Shown piece by piece: positions 17,664 to 26,298 of a stretch of DNA of 64,000 nt. Position 1 is the first letter of the stretch. Every line of letters begins with the position of its first letter. Origin of the DNA: Vibrio algivorus (GTDB lineage Bacteria; Pseudomonadota; Gammaproteobacteria; Enterobacterales; Vibrionaceae); contig NZ_AP018679.1 of assembly GCF_002218005.2 (NCBI RefSeq), positions 558,001 to 622,000 of the forward strand. Direction: 5' to 3'. The position numbers and the translations under genes were made by a program. The notes below the pieces were generated by a model that did no database searches, was not told the origin of the DNA, and saw nothing but the letters and a program-made list of their open reading frames with translations.

Positions 17664-18281
17664 TTATTTCATCGAGTGGCCAAGCGATTGAAGATAGGCA
17701 ACTAAAGCATCTAACTCTGTTTTGCCTTCAACATCTTTTTTCGCATTAGCAACTTGCTCATCAGTGTACGGCACGCCGAAATCATCACGGAACAACTCAA
17801 GTTTTTGTTGAGTATATTCGCCGGTTAGTTTGTTTTCTGCCAACCACGGATAGCCCGGCATGATCGATTCTGGCACCACTTCACGAGGGTCGATTAAATG
17901 GACACGATGCCATTCATCAGAATAACGTCCACCTACGCGAGCAAGGTCAGGGCCAGTACGCTTAGAGCCCCATAAGAAAGGATGTTCCCATACTGACTCA
18001 CCTGCAACAGAGTAGTGACCATAACGCTCAGTTTCCGAACGGAATGGACGAATCATCTGACTGTGACAAACACTACAACCTTCACGGATGTAGATATCGC
18101 GTCCTTCCATTTCAAGCGCTGAATATACTTTTAAATCTTCAACTGGCTCAGTCGTTTGCTTTTGGAATATTAGCGGAGTGATCTCAACTAATGCGCCTAA
18201 GCTAATACCAAAAACCATTAAAATTGCCAATAGACCGACGTTCTTCTCGACTATTGAATGGCGATTCTTATTCGAACTCAT
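17664..18281 (-). CDS. ccoO: cbb3 cytochrome c oxidase monoheme subunit CcoO
   Basis: About 205 residues. One N-terminal helix (NVGLLAILMVFGISLGALVEI) anchors a periplasmic monohaem cytochrome c with CSVCH near residue 70 and the conserved SQMIRPFRSETERYG and TGPDLARVGGRYSD segments. Two ATG codons lie six bases apart (18287 and 18281). The AGGAGGC ribosome site at 18295-18289 is too close to the first, so the second (MSSNKNRH) is preferred. It lies between ccoN and ccoQ. Confidence 0.95.
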   Translation of the reverse strand: MSSNKNRHSIVEKNVGLLAILMVFGISLGALVEITPLIFQKQTTEPVEDLKVYSALEMEGRDIYIREGCSVCHSQMIRPFRSETERYGHYSVAGESVWEHPFLWGSKRTGPDLARVGGRYSDEWHRVHLIDPREVVPESIMPGYPWLAENKLTGEYTQQKLELFRDDFGVPYTDEQVANAKKDVEGKTELDALVAYLQSLGHSMK

Positions 18282-18293
18282 ATTCATAGCCTC

Positions 18294-19724
18294 CTATAAA
18301 GCCGGTTGAGGAATAGCTTTTAAGCTTTCCTTTGGCGCAGAAATAGTTTTGTATGTGTTGTAAGCCATCAACAACATACCAGATACAATGATCACACCAC
18401 CAATAAAACGAACTAAGTAGAATGGGTGAGAAGCTTCAACTGTTTCAACAAAGCTATAAGTTAATGTGCCATCAGCATTAACTGCACGCCACATCAAACC
18501 TTGCATTACACCTGAAATCCACATAGCCACGATATACAGCACGGTGCCGATAGTCGCAAGCCAGAAGTGAACATTGATAAGTTTGATTGAGTACATACGC
18601 TCTTGACCAAATAACTTAGGAATCAAGTGGTATAGAGAACCAATGGTAACCATTGCAACCCAGCCTAATGCACCTGAATGCACGTGACCAATTGTCCAGT
18701 CAGTATAGTGAGATAACGCATTAACCGTCTTAATAGCCATCATTGGGCCTTCAAAGGTAGACATACCGTAGAAAGACAGTGAAACAATCAAGAAGCGTAG
18801 AATTGGATCGTAACGCAGTTTATGCCAAGCACCAGATAACGTCATAATACCGTTGATCATACCGCCCCAAGAAGGAACAAATAAGATCACAGACATCACC
18901 ATACCTAATGACTGAGTCCAGTCAGGTAAAGCAGTGTAATGAAGGTGGTGTGGACCGGCCCAAATATAAAGGGAAATTAAACCCCAGAAGTGCACGATCG
19001 ATAAACGGTAAGAATAAACTGGGCGCTCAGCTTGTTTTGGTACAAAGTAATACATCATACCCAAAAAGCCTGCAGTTAATAAGAAACCAACTGCATTATG
19101 TCCATACCACCATTGAACCATGGCATCGACAGCACCAGAATAAATCGAATAAGATTTACCTAATGAAACTGGAATAGCCATACTATTCACGATATGCAGT
19201 ACCGCAACAGTTAGTATAAAACCGCCAAAGAACCAGTTAGCAACATAAATATGGGATGTATTTCTTTTGATTAAAGTACCAAAGAAAACAATTGCATAAG
19301 CAACCCAAACAATCGCAATGGCGATATCAATAGGCCACTCTAGTTCTGCATATTCTTTACTGGTTGTATAGCCCAAAGGTAGTGAGATCACGGCGGCCAA
19401 AATAATGGCTTGCCAACCCCAAAATGTAAACGGAACTAACAAACCACCGAATAGGCGAGTTTTACACGTTCTTTGTACAACATAATAAGAACATGCGAAT
19501 AGGGCACTTGTACCAAACGCAAATATTACCGCATTTGTATGTAATGGACGTAAACGGCTGTACGTCAACCACGGCGTATCAAAGTTAAGCTGTGGCCAAA
19601 CTAATTGAGCGGCAATTAATACACCCACACTCATACCAACAATACCCCAAAGTATGGTAACCAGGGTGAATTGACGTACGACTGTGTAGTTATAATTATG
19701 CTCAAGCTGATGTTCTTGGCTCAT
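18294..19724 (-). CDS. ccoN: cbb3 cytochrome c oxidase catalytic subunit CcoN
   Basis: About 476 residues, around twelve transmembrane helices, haem-copper oxidase superfamily type C. Visible landmarks are LRPLHTNAVIFAFG (low-spin haem ligand), VQWWYGHNAVGFLLTAGFLGMMYYFVPK (CuB site), PHHLHYTALPDWTQSLG, and DWTIGHVHSGALGW (high-spin haem/CuB ligands). It reduces O2 at high affinity. A TTG 15 bases upstream keeps the frame open, but the ATG at 19724 has a GGAAGC ribosome site at the proper distance. It is the first gene of ccoNOQP. A convincing FNR box upstream was not found. Confidence 0.97.
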   Translation of the reverse strand: MSQEHQLEHNYNYTVVRQFTLVTILWGIVGMSVGVLIAAQLVWPQLNFDTPWLTYSRLRPLHTNAVIFAFGTSALFACSYYVVQRTCKTRLFGGLLVPFTFWGWQAIILAAVISLPLGYTTSKEYAELEWPIDIAIAIVWVAYAIVFFGTLIKRNTSHIYVANWFFGGFILTVAVLHIVNSMAIPVSLGKSYSIYSGAVDAMVQWWYGHNAVGFLLTAGFLGMMYYFVPKQAERPVYSYRLSIVHFWGLISLYIWAGPHHLHYTALPDWTQSLGMVMSVILFVPSWGGMINGIMTLSGAWHKLRYDPILRFLIVSLSFYGMSTFEGPMMAIKTVNALSHYTDWTIGHVHSGALGWVAMVTIGSLYHLIPKLFGQERMYSIKLINVHFWLATIGTVLYIVAMWISGVMQGLMWRAVNADGTLTYSFVETVEASHPFYLVRFIGGVIIVSGMLLMAYNTYKTISAPKESLKAIPQPAL

Positions 19725-19943
19725 CTTGAATGCTTCCAATATTATAATTAACTACATAGCATCAACACGAAAATAGTGTTGTAATGTCACCCAAACACAT
19801 ATCATCAACTGATTAAAAATAAGTCGATAACAATGGTTTTCAATAAAAGTAACATTTTCGTTGCCTACTATACCTGACATGCGAACAGGTTATATAGGTA
19901 AATTAGTAAAAATTTGAAGTAAGTTGCATAGGATAAAGTTGTA

Positions 19944-20357
19944 ATGGCAGCAGAGAAACTCACCAAAGCAAGACTTGTACAAATACTCATCATATTCAGT
20001 GTATTAGCCACTGCATTTACGTGGCGAACATTTCAACACCAACCACAGAAAAAAACTGATACGGTATGCCAAATAGACCAAAGTTGTACAATAAAAGTCG
20101 ATGATATAGAGCTTTCAATACTCTTTGAAAGAGAAACTGATGATTTGCTTACGATCTCTGTTCAATTAATTGATAGTAAAAAGAAAACACAGTTACAGGA
20201 CTTGGCTTTAAATTCTTATGTCATACTTGATAATAAAAATCATCAACTAGAACAACGAATGAACATCAAAACGGGGTTAGACATAGATAACTCACGTTGG
20301 TCGATTTCGACACTAAATGGAGATATACACTGGATAACTTTAAACATTCACAATTGA
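19944..20357 (+). CDS. Small membrane-anchored protein, unknown function
   Basis: 137 residues. An N-terminal hydrophobic segment (LVQILIIFSVLATAFTWRTF) is followed by a periplasmic-type domain of about 100 residues containing two close cysteines (TVCQIDQSCTIKVDD). It is divergent from ccoN, and a shared promoter region makes a link to cbb3/copper metabolism possible, but no known family is recognised. Confidence 0.75.
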   Translation: MAAEKLTKARLVQILIIFSVLATAFTWRTFQHQPQKKTDTVCQIDQSCTIKVDDIELSILFERETDDLLTISVQLIDSKKKTQLQDLALNSYVILDNKNHQLEQRMNIKTGLDIDNSRWSISTLNGDIHWITLNIHN

Positions 20358-20507
20358 TTTATCTCGAAACATCATTGAGATTGAAAACGAGCATATAATG
20401 ATATCTGTTTGGTATACAAAAGGGGCCATTTAGTTAATCATCCTAAAAATACAAAATAAGGCACTTGATAAAACAATCATGGAAAATTCCACATACAGCC
20501 ACATTTC

Positions 20508-20535
20508 ATTTAACATAATATACGTAATGCGCACT
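20508..20535. other. dif: dif site (left junction of the phage array, attL)
   Basis: 28 bp: XerD arm ATTTAACATAA (20508-20518), central TATACG (20519-20524), XerC arm TAATGCGCACT (20525-20535). The XerD arm and layout match chromosomal dif sites of Vibrio. The XerC arm is the phage version; the chromosomal version (TAATACGCACT) is found at the right junction 33151-33161. This site should remain usable by XerC/XerD for chromosome dimer resolution. Confidence 0.92.
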
Positions 20536-20536
20536 A

Positions 20537-21973
20537 TTAGATTGGTAAAATTGCATCCATATTGGGTAAGTCATTTCTCGATTTATTTGGTTGCATTGAA
20601 TTAGCCAGGTCTGTGATTGGATTGTTAACCTGGTCGCCAAAATCATTTGGTGTTTTTCTCATGTCACACGTCAGGAACTTACGAACGCCAGCTGTATTCA
20701 TTTCAACTAAACAATAATCTAAAACCTTAAATTGATAACCCATCTTTTCTAGCATTGAGTTATAAACATAAGATTCAGAGCCATCAGTCATTGTTTGTTT
20801 AAATACGATTGTTGGTATCACTTTTGTATCTGTTATTTTCAAACTGATGCCGCCTACATATACATTGGTAACATCAAATGGCCAAAGTTCAGGAACAGTG
20901 TTTACGCTGCGATTATTAAAAAACGGCTCACCACTCTCAGACAAAAGGCGACTATCATGAACATCATCAATCTGTACATTACGTATCTTAGAATCGGTTT
21001 TATCCATTGGTAAAACTTGGTTATTGGTTTGGCCAGTTTGGTTAACGGTTTGATTAGAATTGATATCCTGTGTTGAATCATCAGAATTATAACGTTGATA
21101 CGCATCGATGCCCCCATAAATGACATAAAGAATTGAACAAAGCCCTAGCAACATTACTAAGACAAATTTGAAATTTGATAATGGACTAGAAGCAAGTCCT
21201 GATTTTGTTGTTTTGCCCGTTACTGTTGATTTATAAAGAAGATGAACCGCAAGAGGAACTTTAACCCGTCTACACTCTTCAGGCTTTGGACTGTTAAAGC
21301 TCGTTGCGTTTGGGTCATGTTCATACAATCTAGGTTTGCGCTTTGTGAAAAAAAACGAATCTTTAGATTTATGATGTATGGCAACCTCAGCACATGAACG
21401 AACTTCAGTAGATAACTTTTTAATATTGGGTGTAACGAAAGTAATATCCCAGTTAAAGTGACGGTGTCTTGATATCGATTCTTCAAACGTTGGAGGTAAT
21501 CGAATGAGCCCATTATCATCAAATAAAGTTTCCCCTGAATCATCAATATCAATAGTTGATTCATCTGGTTTATAAGCCTCTAAAACACGGTTATAAAAAT
21601 CTGGATACCAGTCAGGCAAACCCTCTTTAAACTTTTCCAAACCTTGATATGTATTCTTAGCCATATCAAAGCCGACCGTTTTAGAATATATGTCCTGACA
21701 TTCATCAATGATCATATAAGCGCCCATAGGCATCCAGTTGTAGAAGTTCTGCCACATATAACGGCCAGATTCAGTAAGCGAATAGATTTTTATAATTTTG
21801 GCTGATGGTGGAAATCGCTCACCTAGACGTTTTTCAATAGTTTCAACACTTTCCATACCTTGTATGTTTGTGACAACAACACGACCATTTCTAAGCGCAG
21901 GTAGTAAATCAAACCATACAGCGGTAGCTGACTTGTAAGAACCATTGGCACCATGACGAATTTTAACAGCCAT
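20537..21973 (-). CDS. zot: Phage assembly ATPase pI with Zot domain, copy 1
   Basis: 478 residues. The N-terminal Zot/pI ATPase domain has a P-loop HGANGSYKSAT (residues 7-17), strikingly like HGAPGSYKT of the CTX phage Zot, and Walker B AYMIIDECQDIY. One membrane helix (FKFVLVMLLGLCSILYVIYGG, around residues 260-280) is followed by a Gln/Asn-rich linker and a periplasmic domain with late cysteines (DYCLVEM, LTCDM) that could form a disulfide. It powers virion extrusion through the inner membrane. The enterotoxic peptide FCIGRL of cholera Zot is absent, so a toxin role is not supported. It starts 2 bases after the DUF2523 gene. The stop lies one base from the XerC arm, so the gene ends at the phage edge. 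Confidence 0.95.
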   Translation of the reverse strand: MAVKIRHGANGSYKSATAVWFDLLPALRNGRVVVTNIQGMESVETIEKRLGERFPPSAKIIKIYSLTESGRYMWQNFYNWMPMGAYMIIDECQDIYSKTVGFDMAKNTYQGLEKFKEGLPDWYPDFYNRVLEAYKPDESTIDIDDSGETLFDDNGLIRLPPTFEESISRHRHFNWDITFVTPNIKKLSTEVRSCAEVAIHHKSKDSFFFTKRKPRLYEHDPNATSFNSPKPEECRRVKVPLAVHLLYKSTVTGKTTKSGLASSPLSNFKFVLVMLLGLCSILYVIYGGIDAYQRYNSDDSTQDINSNQTVNQTGQTNNQVLPMDKTDSKIRNVQIDDVHDSRLLSESGEPFFNNRSVNTVPELWPFDVTNVYVGGISLKITDTKVIPTIVFKQTMTDGSESYVYNSMLEKMGYQFKVLDYCLVEMNTAGVRKFLTCDMRKTPNDFGDQVNNPITDLANSMQPNKSRNDLPNMDAILPI

Positions 21974-21975
21974 AA

Positions 21976-22383
21976 TTAAGACCCCATGAAATCTAGAACA
22001 AATCGAGTAACCATTGCTTCAACGATTCGGGTTAAACCAACAAAAATTCCATATTGATTCATCAAGCCTTTTTGCTGTGTTGAAAGACCTGAAAAAGCAT
22101 CATTAAGAAGTGAATCGAGGGAAAGATTTTGCATAAGTGAAATAGCTACACCATAAGCAAATTGAATAGATTCAAGCTGTAATTTGAGCTTAATAATCAC
22201 GCAATATTCAATGATGTAAGCGAACATTTGTTGAAAAAATGTAGGGGCATAACTGAAAAAATCACCAACATAATCCCCAATATCAACAAAATAACCAATG
22301 ATTGAGTTTTCTTCTTCTGGAGTAGCTGCATAAGTGCCAGACGAAAAAAACAAAAGTAAAAACGGAATAAAAAGGATCTTCAT
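21976..22383 (-). CDS. Minor coat protein pVI-like (DUF2523 family), copy 1
   Basis: 135 residues with a signal-like N-terminus (MKILFIPFLLLFFSSGTYA) and further hydrophobic segments (QQMFAYIIEYCVIIKL, GIFVGLTRIVEAMVTRFVLDFM). Its place between the pIII-like and pI genes is that of gene VI in Ff phages and orfU/DUF2523 genes in Vibrio inoviruses. It should cap the virion end together with the adhesin. The family assignment rests on position and overall pattern. Confidence 0.8.
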   Translation of the reverse strand: MKILFIPFLLLFFSSGTYAATPEEENSIIGYFVDIGDYVGDFFSYAPTFFQQMFAYIIEYCVIIKLKLQLESIQFAYGVAISLMQNLSLDSLLNDAFSGLSTQQKGLMNQYGIFVGLTRIVEAMVTRFVLDFMGS

Positions 22384-22384
22384 C

Positions 22385-23788
22385 TTATCGTCTCCTTACG
22401 ATAATAATTGAAAAGGCAACCAGTGAACAAAGAGCAATGATTGCGGTAGAAATTAAGCTTGAATTATCAGACCAATATGAATTAGAAGTGCTAACAGTCC
22501 CCCATCTACCAGATAGAGTTATATTTTCATCAGAATAAGAACCTCCAGAGAAAGACGGAGCAATGTTTAAGTCAGTTTTAAACTGATTTATTTTGTCTTG
22601 AATCTGTTGAGTTAAATCATCTTTTTTCTGAGATAACTCGGCGAACTTTGAAGAATCAAAGACAGTAGAAAAATGATTCGATTGGGTGAAGTCCGGCAAA
22701 TCTCCAAACGGTGTTTTATTACAGTCTGGGTATTCTGGATTTTTATCACAAAATGATTTATTCATTTCATTTTCTATATTGTCTAAGTGCTTATTGGTTT
22801 GCGTAGTTCCTGAGAGTTGTTGACCAAGTTTCTTATTGATTTCTGTCTGTTGACCAAGTTGAGCTTTATAAAGTTTATTGTTCTGGTCAGATTTGGAATC
22901 ATAATTAGTAATAAACTCTTTCATTTTATGATTCATATTTTCAAGGTGTTGATTGGTAATAACCGCTTCTTTGTAAAGTGCATTATCCCCCTCGGTTAAA
23001 TTTGGGTTATCGCTAAGACTTGATGAATCTGGATTTTGATTAGGGTCATCCGTGAAAGGTGTATCAGAGTTATTACATAAATCGATACCTAATTCACAAG
23101 GATTAGGGTTTGAATTTAAATCATCAGGATTAGTAGATTCTTCTGGAATTTCTTCAGGCGGTGTTTCTGGAGGTAAAGCACACTCTTCATTTTCAGGATT
23201 ACAAATAGGTGTTTCTGGATTAGTTTCAGATTCACAAGTTAAACCCTGTATGCAATCTTTTTTATCATAATTACATGAAGTACTAACATCAGGTGAATTA
23301 TTTGACTCATTATCAACACAAGACCAATTAAAAACAGTTTCATAAAAAGAACTATTAGGATTGTTTAATTGACATGAATATTGTTCATTTTGAAATTGTT
23401 TTTGAATAGATGAATCGGAACAAAAAGTTGGTTCAATCTGACATCGACCATCAGAAGTTTCAACTGGATGAGTAGCAGGACAACCAGAAAAAGGAGAAAA
23501 AGAACCGTCATAGGCTGCTATTCTCACATTAGCAGAAGTAGCTTTGCACCAAATGCCATTCGAAACAACTTGAGGATTATCCAAACAAAGTTCTGTATCA
23601 AGTGAAGATAAATAGGGTAAACATAATGAATGTGGTTTGGATGAAAGATAAGTATCAAAATAAACAGGTTCACTTTTATAAAACGTACAACGGGCTTTTA
23701 AAATTACTTTATCAACTGTTTCAGCCTTAACGGGAATCGTATAAATATTAGAAAATACAAAAACGAAAAATAATAAAATCCATTTCAT
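22385..23788 (-). CDS. Adsorption/minor coat protein pIII-like, copy 1
   Basis: 467 residues. Signal peptide (cleavage after TIPVKA), a cysteine-rich N-terminal domain (about 15 cysteines to residue 200), then a low-complexity Pro/Asn/Glu/Asp linker (NPENEECALPPETPPEEIPE, NPDDLNSNPNPCE), a coiled-coil-like central part, and a C-terminal membrane anchor (SLISTAIIALCSLVAFSIII) ending in RRR. This is the design of pIII: receptor-binding head, flexible linker, virion-anchoring tail. It should bind host pilus and/or TolA. No close relative is recognised in the head, so host receptor is unknown. It follows the terminator at 23795-23817 and overlaps nothing. Confidence 0.85.
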   Translation of the reverse strand: MKWILLFFVFVFSNIYTIPVKAETVDKVILKARCTFYKSEPVYFDTYLSSKPHSLCLPYLSSLDTELCLDNPQVVSNGIWCKATSANVRIAAYDGSFSPFSGCPATHPVETSDGRCQIEPTFCSDSSIQKQFQNEQYSCQLNNPNSSFYETVFNWSCVDNESNNSPDVSTSCNYDKKDCIQGLTCESETNPETPICNPENEECALPPETPPEEIPEESTNPDDLNSNPNPCELGIDLCNNSDTPFTDDPNQNPDSSSLSDNPNLTEGDNALYKEAVITNQHLENMNHKMKEFITNYDSKSDQNNKLYKAQLGQQTEINKKLGQQLSGTTQTNKHLDNIENEMNKSFCDKNPEYPDCNKTPFGDLPDFTQSNHFSTVFDSSKFAELSQKKDDLTQQIQDKINQFKTDLNIAPSFSGGSYSDENITLSGRWGTVSTSNSYWSDNSSLISTAIIALCSLVAFSIIIVRRR

Positions 23789-23794
23789 AAGATC

Positions 23795-23817
23795 AAAAAA
23801 AGGGGCAATTAAGCCCC
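23795..23817 (-). terminator. Phage terminator between coat gene and pIII, copy 1
   Basis: GGGGC / GCCCC stem with loop AATTAA. On the minus strand it is followed by seven T. It is located after the small coat genes, as in Ff phages after gene VIII. Confidence 0.85.
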
Positions 23818-23835
23818 CTCTCCTATAGTTAAAAA

Positions 23836-23928
23836 TTAATGTGTTTGAATGCCTGAAACAAAACCATAAATAAAGCTCATGGAGGATGAGATACCAAAAA
23901 TGATTTCTACAGGCATTGACCCCATCAT
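23836..23928 (-). CDS. 30-residue hydrophobic peptide, pIX/pVII-like candidate, copy 1
   Basis: Begins with ATGATG directly after the major coat stop codon (TAA-ATG). It encodes about 30 residues (MMGSMPVEIIFGISSSMSFI then YGFVSGIQTH). A small hydrophobic peptide next to the major coat gene and before the terminator is what gene VII/IX products look like in Ff phages (32-33 residues). It overlaps nothing else and is present identically in the second copy. Confidence 0.6.
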   Translation of the reverse strand: MMGSMPVEIIFGISSSMSFIYGFVSGIQTH

Positions 23929-24141
23929 TTACTTATTTAACCAACGAATAAGAAGACCCGCACCAAAGCCGATTGCAGCAACCGAAATAACGCCAGCAAC
24001 TACAAGAGTATAGTTTGCAGAAGAATCTGTAACCGCAGCATTAATATCAGTAGCGTAATCAGCAGCGAACGCAGTAGATGAAGCAGCAATAGAAGAAACT
24101 ACAGCACCAGTTTTTAGAGCAATGTTTTTAAAAGTTTTCAT
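23929..24141 (-). CDS. Major coat protein pVIII, copy 1
   Basis: 70 residues: an N-terminal signal peptide ending in AFA (residues 1-26), then a short mature coat protein with an acidic N-terminal part (DYATDINAAV), a hydrophobic helix (TLVVAGVISVAAIGFGAGLLI) and a basic C-terminus (RWLNK) that faces the DNA. This is the textbook pattern of inovirus major coat proteins. Size and position, before the terminator, agree. Confidence 0.92.
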   Translation of the reverse strand: MKTFKNIALKTGAVVSSIAASSTAFAADYATDINAAVTDSSANYTLVVAGVISVAAIGFGAGLLIRWLNK

Positions 24142-24165
24142 ATCAATATCCTATAAATAAAAAAA

Positions 24166-24369
24166 TTAAAGTTTGCTCATCCATCGTACGACTCGGCCAG
24201 CTCCATGACCAACGACAAACGAAAGTAAAAGATACCCAGAAACTTCCAGATATAGAGCTTTATCAAACACAAGGTTTGTTTGGGGAATGTCAGACGGTTC
24301 AAGCAAAATATAACCCTGACAAGTGTCATAGGTATCAGTTGTGACCTGACCATCTAACAAACATTTCAT
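24166..24369 (-). CDS. Small single-helix phage protein, candidate minor coat, copy 1
   Basis: 67 residues, polar N-terminal half and one C-terminal transmembrane helix (YLEVSGYLLLSFVVGHGAGRVV) followed by a basic RWMSKL tail, resembling the layout of the major coat protein without its signal peptide. It overlaps the zinc-ribbon ORF by four bases. A minor coat role (pVII/pIX type) is plausible; the family is not recognised. Confidence 0.65.
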   Translation of the reverse strand: MKCLLDGQVTTDTYDTCQGYILLEPSDIPQTNLVFDKALYLEVSGYLLLSFVVGHGAGRVVRWMSKL

Positions 24370-24560
24370 ATATGACTCTCAAAAATTCCTAGTTCACGAA
24401 CACGCTTTAAATCAAGGACTTCGTTTGAACCGCAATCTTCACAAGAAATATCACCAATTAAAGAGCAGTCATTATCAGACCTAAATAACTGCCAATTGAT
24501 AGAAGATGAATCACAACAAGTACAAACTAAATCATCATCCTTTAAAGCAAATAAAGTCAT
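24366..24560 (-). CDS. Small four-cysteine, zinc-ribbon-like phage protein, copy 1
   Basis: 64 residues with CTCC (about 14-17) and CEDC (about 40-43), spaced like a small zinc ribbon. It overlaps its neighbours at both ends (one base with the ssDNA-binding-like gene, four with the next). It probably binds nucleic acid or a partner protein; the function is unknown. A comparable small Cys-ORF sits between replication and coat genes of some Vibrio inoviruses. Confidence 0.65.
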   Translation of the reverse strand: MTLFALKDDDLVCTCCDSSSINWQLFRSDNDCSLIGDISCEDCGSNEVLDLKRVRELGIFESHI

Positions 24561-24859
24561 TACGAAACCTTACTAAGTTGAGCCTGATTTACAGGAACTA
24601 ATTTTAAGTTACGGTCGAACTCTAAGCGGTCGAACTGTCCAACCTTGAAAGAATCTTGGGTAAAATAATATTTACCCTCAGTGTATGCAGGTTGCCCTTC
24701 CTCAAGTGGAAGACGAAACTCAACAGGGAATTTACCGCCAGTATGAGCGTATGCAACTTGAGAATATAATTTCATCGCAGCTCGTTTATCATTTGCAGGC
24801 AGTTCGCGAACGTCTACCACTTCATTTTCTTTAAATACTTCGATAATTAATTGATTCAT
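24560..24859 (-). CDS. DUF1293-type phage protein, putative ssDNA-binding protein pV, copy 1
   Basis: 99 residues, no membrane segment. It resembles the DUF1293 proteins of Vibrio filamentous phages. The slot directly after rep, its length and the charged beta-rich appearance fit gene V, which coats the ssDNA before packaging. The binding function is inferred from position. It is separated from rep by 11 bases and overlaps the next ORF by one base. Confidence 0.75.
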   Translation of the reverse strand: MNQLIIEVFKENEVVDVRELPANDKRAAMKLYSQVAYAHTGGKFPVEFRLPLEEGQPAYTEGKYYFTQDSFKVGQFDRLEFDRNLKLVPVNQAQLSKVS

Positions 24860-24870
24860 TTTTTAATTCC

Positions 24871-26166
24871 TTATGCCACTAAGTGGATTACATTTTCATC
24901 AAAACCATATAAACGGGAAATATCCCCTACTTTCTCTACATAATCAGACGGTCGCTGATTTGCGAAATCTATTTCAATAACTTGAAGTAATGGAACGACA
25001 TTATCTTTTCCATTGCCTTGTAAATTCTGTAATTGAGCTTTGGAGAAACCCGCCTTAAGCAAAAGATTTAAATTATCGTAAAAAGTACTACTAGAACTAA
25101 AGGTATCTTTAACTGCATTGTAACCATCAGATACCAATGAACGATAAAAACGAAAAACTCTATCGGCCTTTGAATATGACATATTTCCTTTAGGTGTTAC
25201 TTTTACATAAATTGACTTTAAATTTGTATAAACTTCATCATCATTAAATATATTCATCTTTTGCCCCTTAAGCGCATCTAACAACGGGCTGTACGCTCTT
25301 AACCATATATCTTTAATTAAACAGGATTTGTTTTCTTTTTCATATTTAACTTGATACTTAATAGCATCAATTAATTTTTTAGGTACTTCAAATTCATCTA
25401 AATATCTACGCTTTGCACTAGCTTCAAACCTAACAAGATTGCGAGCATAATTAATTAAAAAAGGGTCACTCATTACATCAATAACTTTATCGTATTCTTT
25501 TGAACCTTTTTCTTTAAGTGAGCGCAATTGATCTAATTGTCTTTTGAATTCAAAATATTTTAAATAAACCTTTCTATCAACATGGCGTGAATTCTTAGAA
25601 AAATATGCGGTAGTCTCATACTCATTACGAACACTAGATCGCATTTGTTTATTTGAAATATTCTTAAGCTGATTAATAACCTGCTTTGACATATCTTCAT
25701 TTTTAACACGAGCAGAATAAGTGCAATCGACACAATCCAAAGTAGCGTTTGGGATATCTAGCATGTTATAGAAATCAGAATAAGCATTAAGCAAGCACAT
25801 CATCATTTCAGTTGAACCATTCAAAATTGACGTTGAACCATAAACATTATGGCCCTGAATAATTTTGGCCGGACTCGCTTTTAACTCTACACAAGCATCA
25901 CGAAGCGGAGTTCCTTGAAAAATCTTAAACGCCATACCAGTAAAGGAAGTAGCTAAACTCTGATAAGGATGACGCAAGTCAGTAACTTCAAAACCGTCAT
26001 TGCGTTCGTTGCCAGTAAAATGAACAGATTTAGCTTCAAGACCTACACCACGAGAAGAACATTCCTTCAAATCAACATAACGAACGCACTGACCAGTAGC
26101 CGTCTGTTGAGTTTGAAGAAGATATTCTTCTTTAAACGGTATAGAGATTTTAAGCATATCAATCAT
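24871..26166 (-). CDS. Rolling-circle replication initiator (phage II/X family), copy 1
   Basis: 431 residues, cytoplasmic. The large protein heading the operon, with a Phage II/X-type appearance (LDCVDCTYSARV, RNEYETTAYFSKNSRHVDRKVYLKYFEFKRQL). It nicks the phage plus origin to start rolling-circle synthesis. The YxxK-like tyrosines (for example KVYLKYFEF) are candidate catalytic residues. Its promoter lies in the operator region 26171-26263. Confidence 0.85.
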   Translation of the reverse strand: MIDMLKISIPFKEEYLLQTQQTATGQCVRYVDLKECSSRGVGLEAKSVHFTGNERNDGFEVTDLRHPYQSLATSFTGMAFKIFQGTPLRDACVELKASPAKIIQGHNVYGSTSILNGSTEMMMCLLNAYSDFYNMLDIPNATLDCVDCTYSARVKNEDMSKQVINQLKNISNKQMRSSVRNEYETTAYFSKNSRHVDRKVYLKYFEFKRQLDQLRSLKEKGSKEYDKVIDVMSDPFLINYARNLVRFEASAKRRYLDEFEVPKKLIDAIKYQVKYEKENKSCLIKDIWLRAYSPLLDALKGQKMNIFNDDEVYTNLKSIYVKVTPKGNMSYSKADRVFRFYRSLVSDGYNAVKDTFSSSSTFYDNLNLLLKAGFSKAQLQNLQGNGKDNVVPLLQVIEIDFANQRPSDYVEKVGDISRLYGFDENVIHLVA

Positions 26167-26170
26167 AAAG

Positions 26171-26263
26171 GTAACTTTGTCACAAGTGATTTAGATTATA
26201 AATTAATACATCATCACATGTGACAATGCAAGAAAAGATACAAATAACTTGTGATGAAGTTAC
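26171..26263. promoter_or_regulatory. Divergent operator region between rep and the regulator, copy 1
   Basis: The arms GTAACTTTGTCACAAGT (26171-26187) and ACTTGTGATGAAGTTAC (26247-26263) are inverted repeats matching at 15 of 17 positions. Between them lies the perfect palindrome TCACATGTGA (26214-26223), and the left arm contains TCACAAGTGA (26180-26189). Repeated TCAC/GTGA half-sites in the rep promoter region look like repressor operators. The divergent 52-residue protein is the obvious candidate to bind them (inference). Confidence 0.7.
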
Positions 26264-26298
26264 AATGTTATGAAGTGACTCGAAATTAAGGAGGCAAA

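Noticed and set aside
19740..19943. FNR box upstream of ccoN
   Set aside because: No TTGAT-N4-ATCAA-like sequence was found on either strand; only isolated ATCAA halves are present.
20795..21126. Opposite-strand and shifted ORFs within the Zot gene
   Set aside because: Shadows of the real gene; no ribosome sites and no family resemblance.
20537..21973. Zot enterotoxin activity
   Set aside because: The active peptide FCIGRL is absent in the periplasmic part; only the phage assembly role is supported.
26171..26183. matS site in the phage operator (GTAACTTTGTCAC)
   Set aside because: Fails the consensus at the third base and at the purine position; better explained as an arm of the phage operator.
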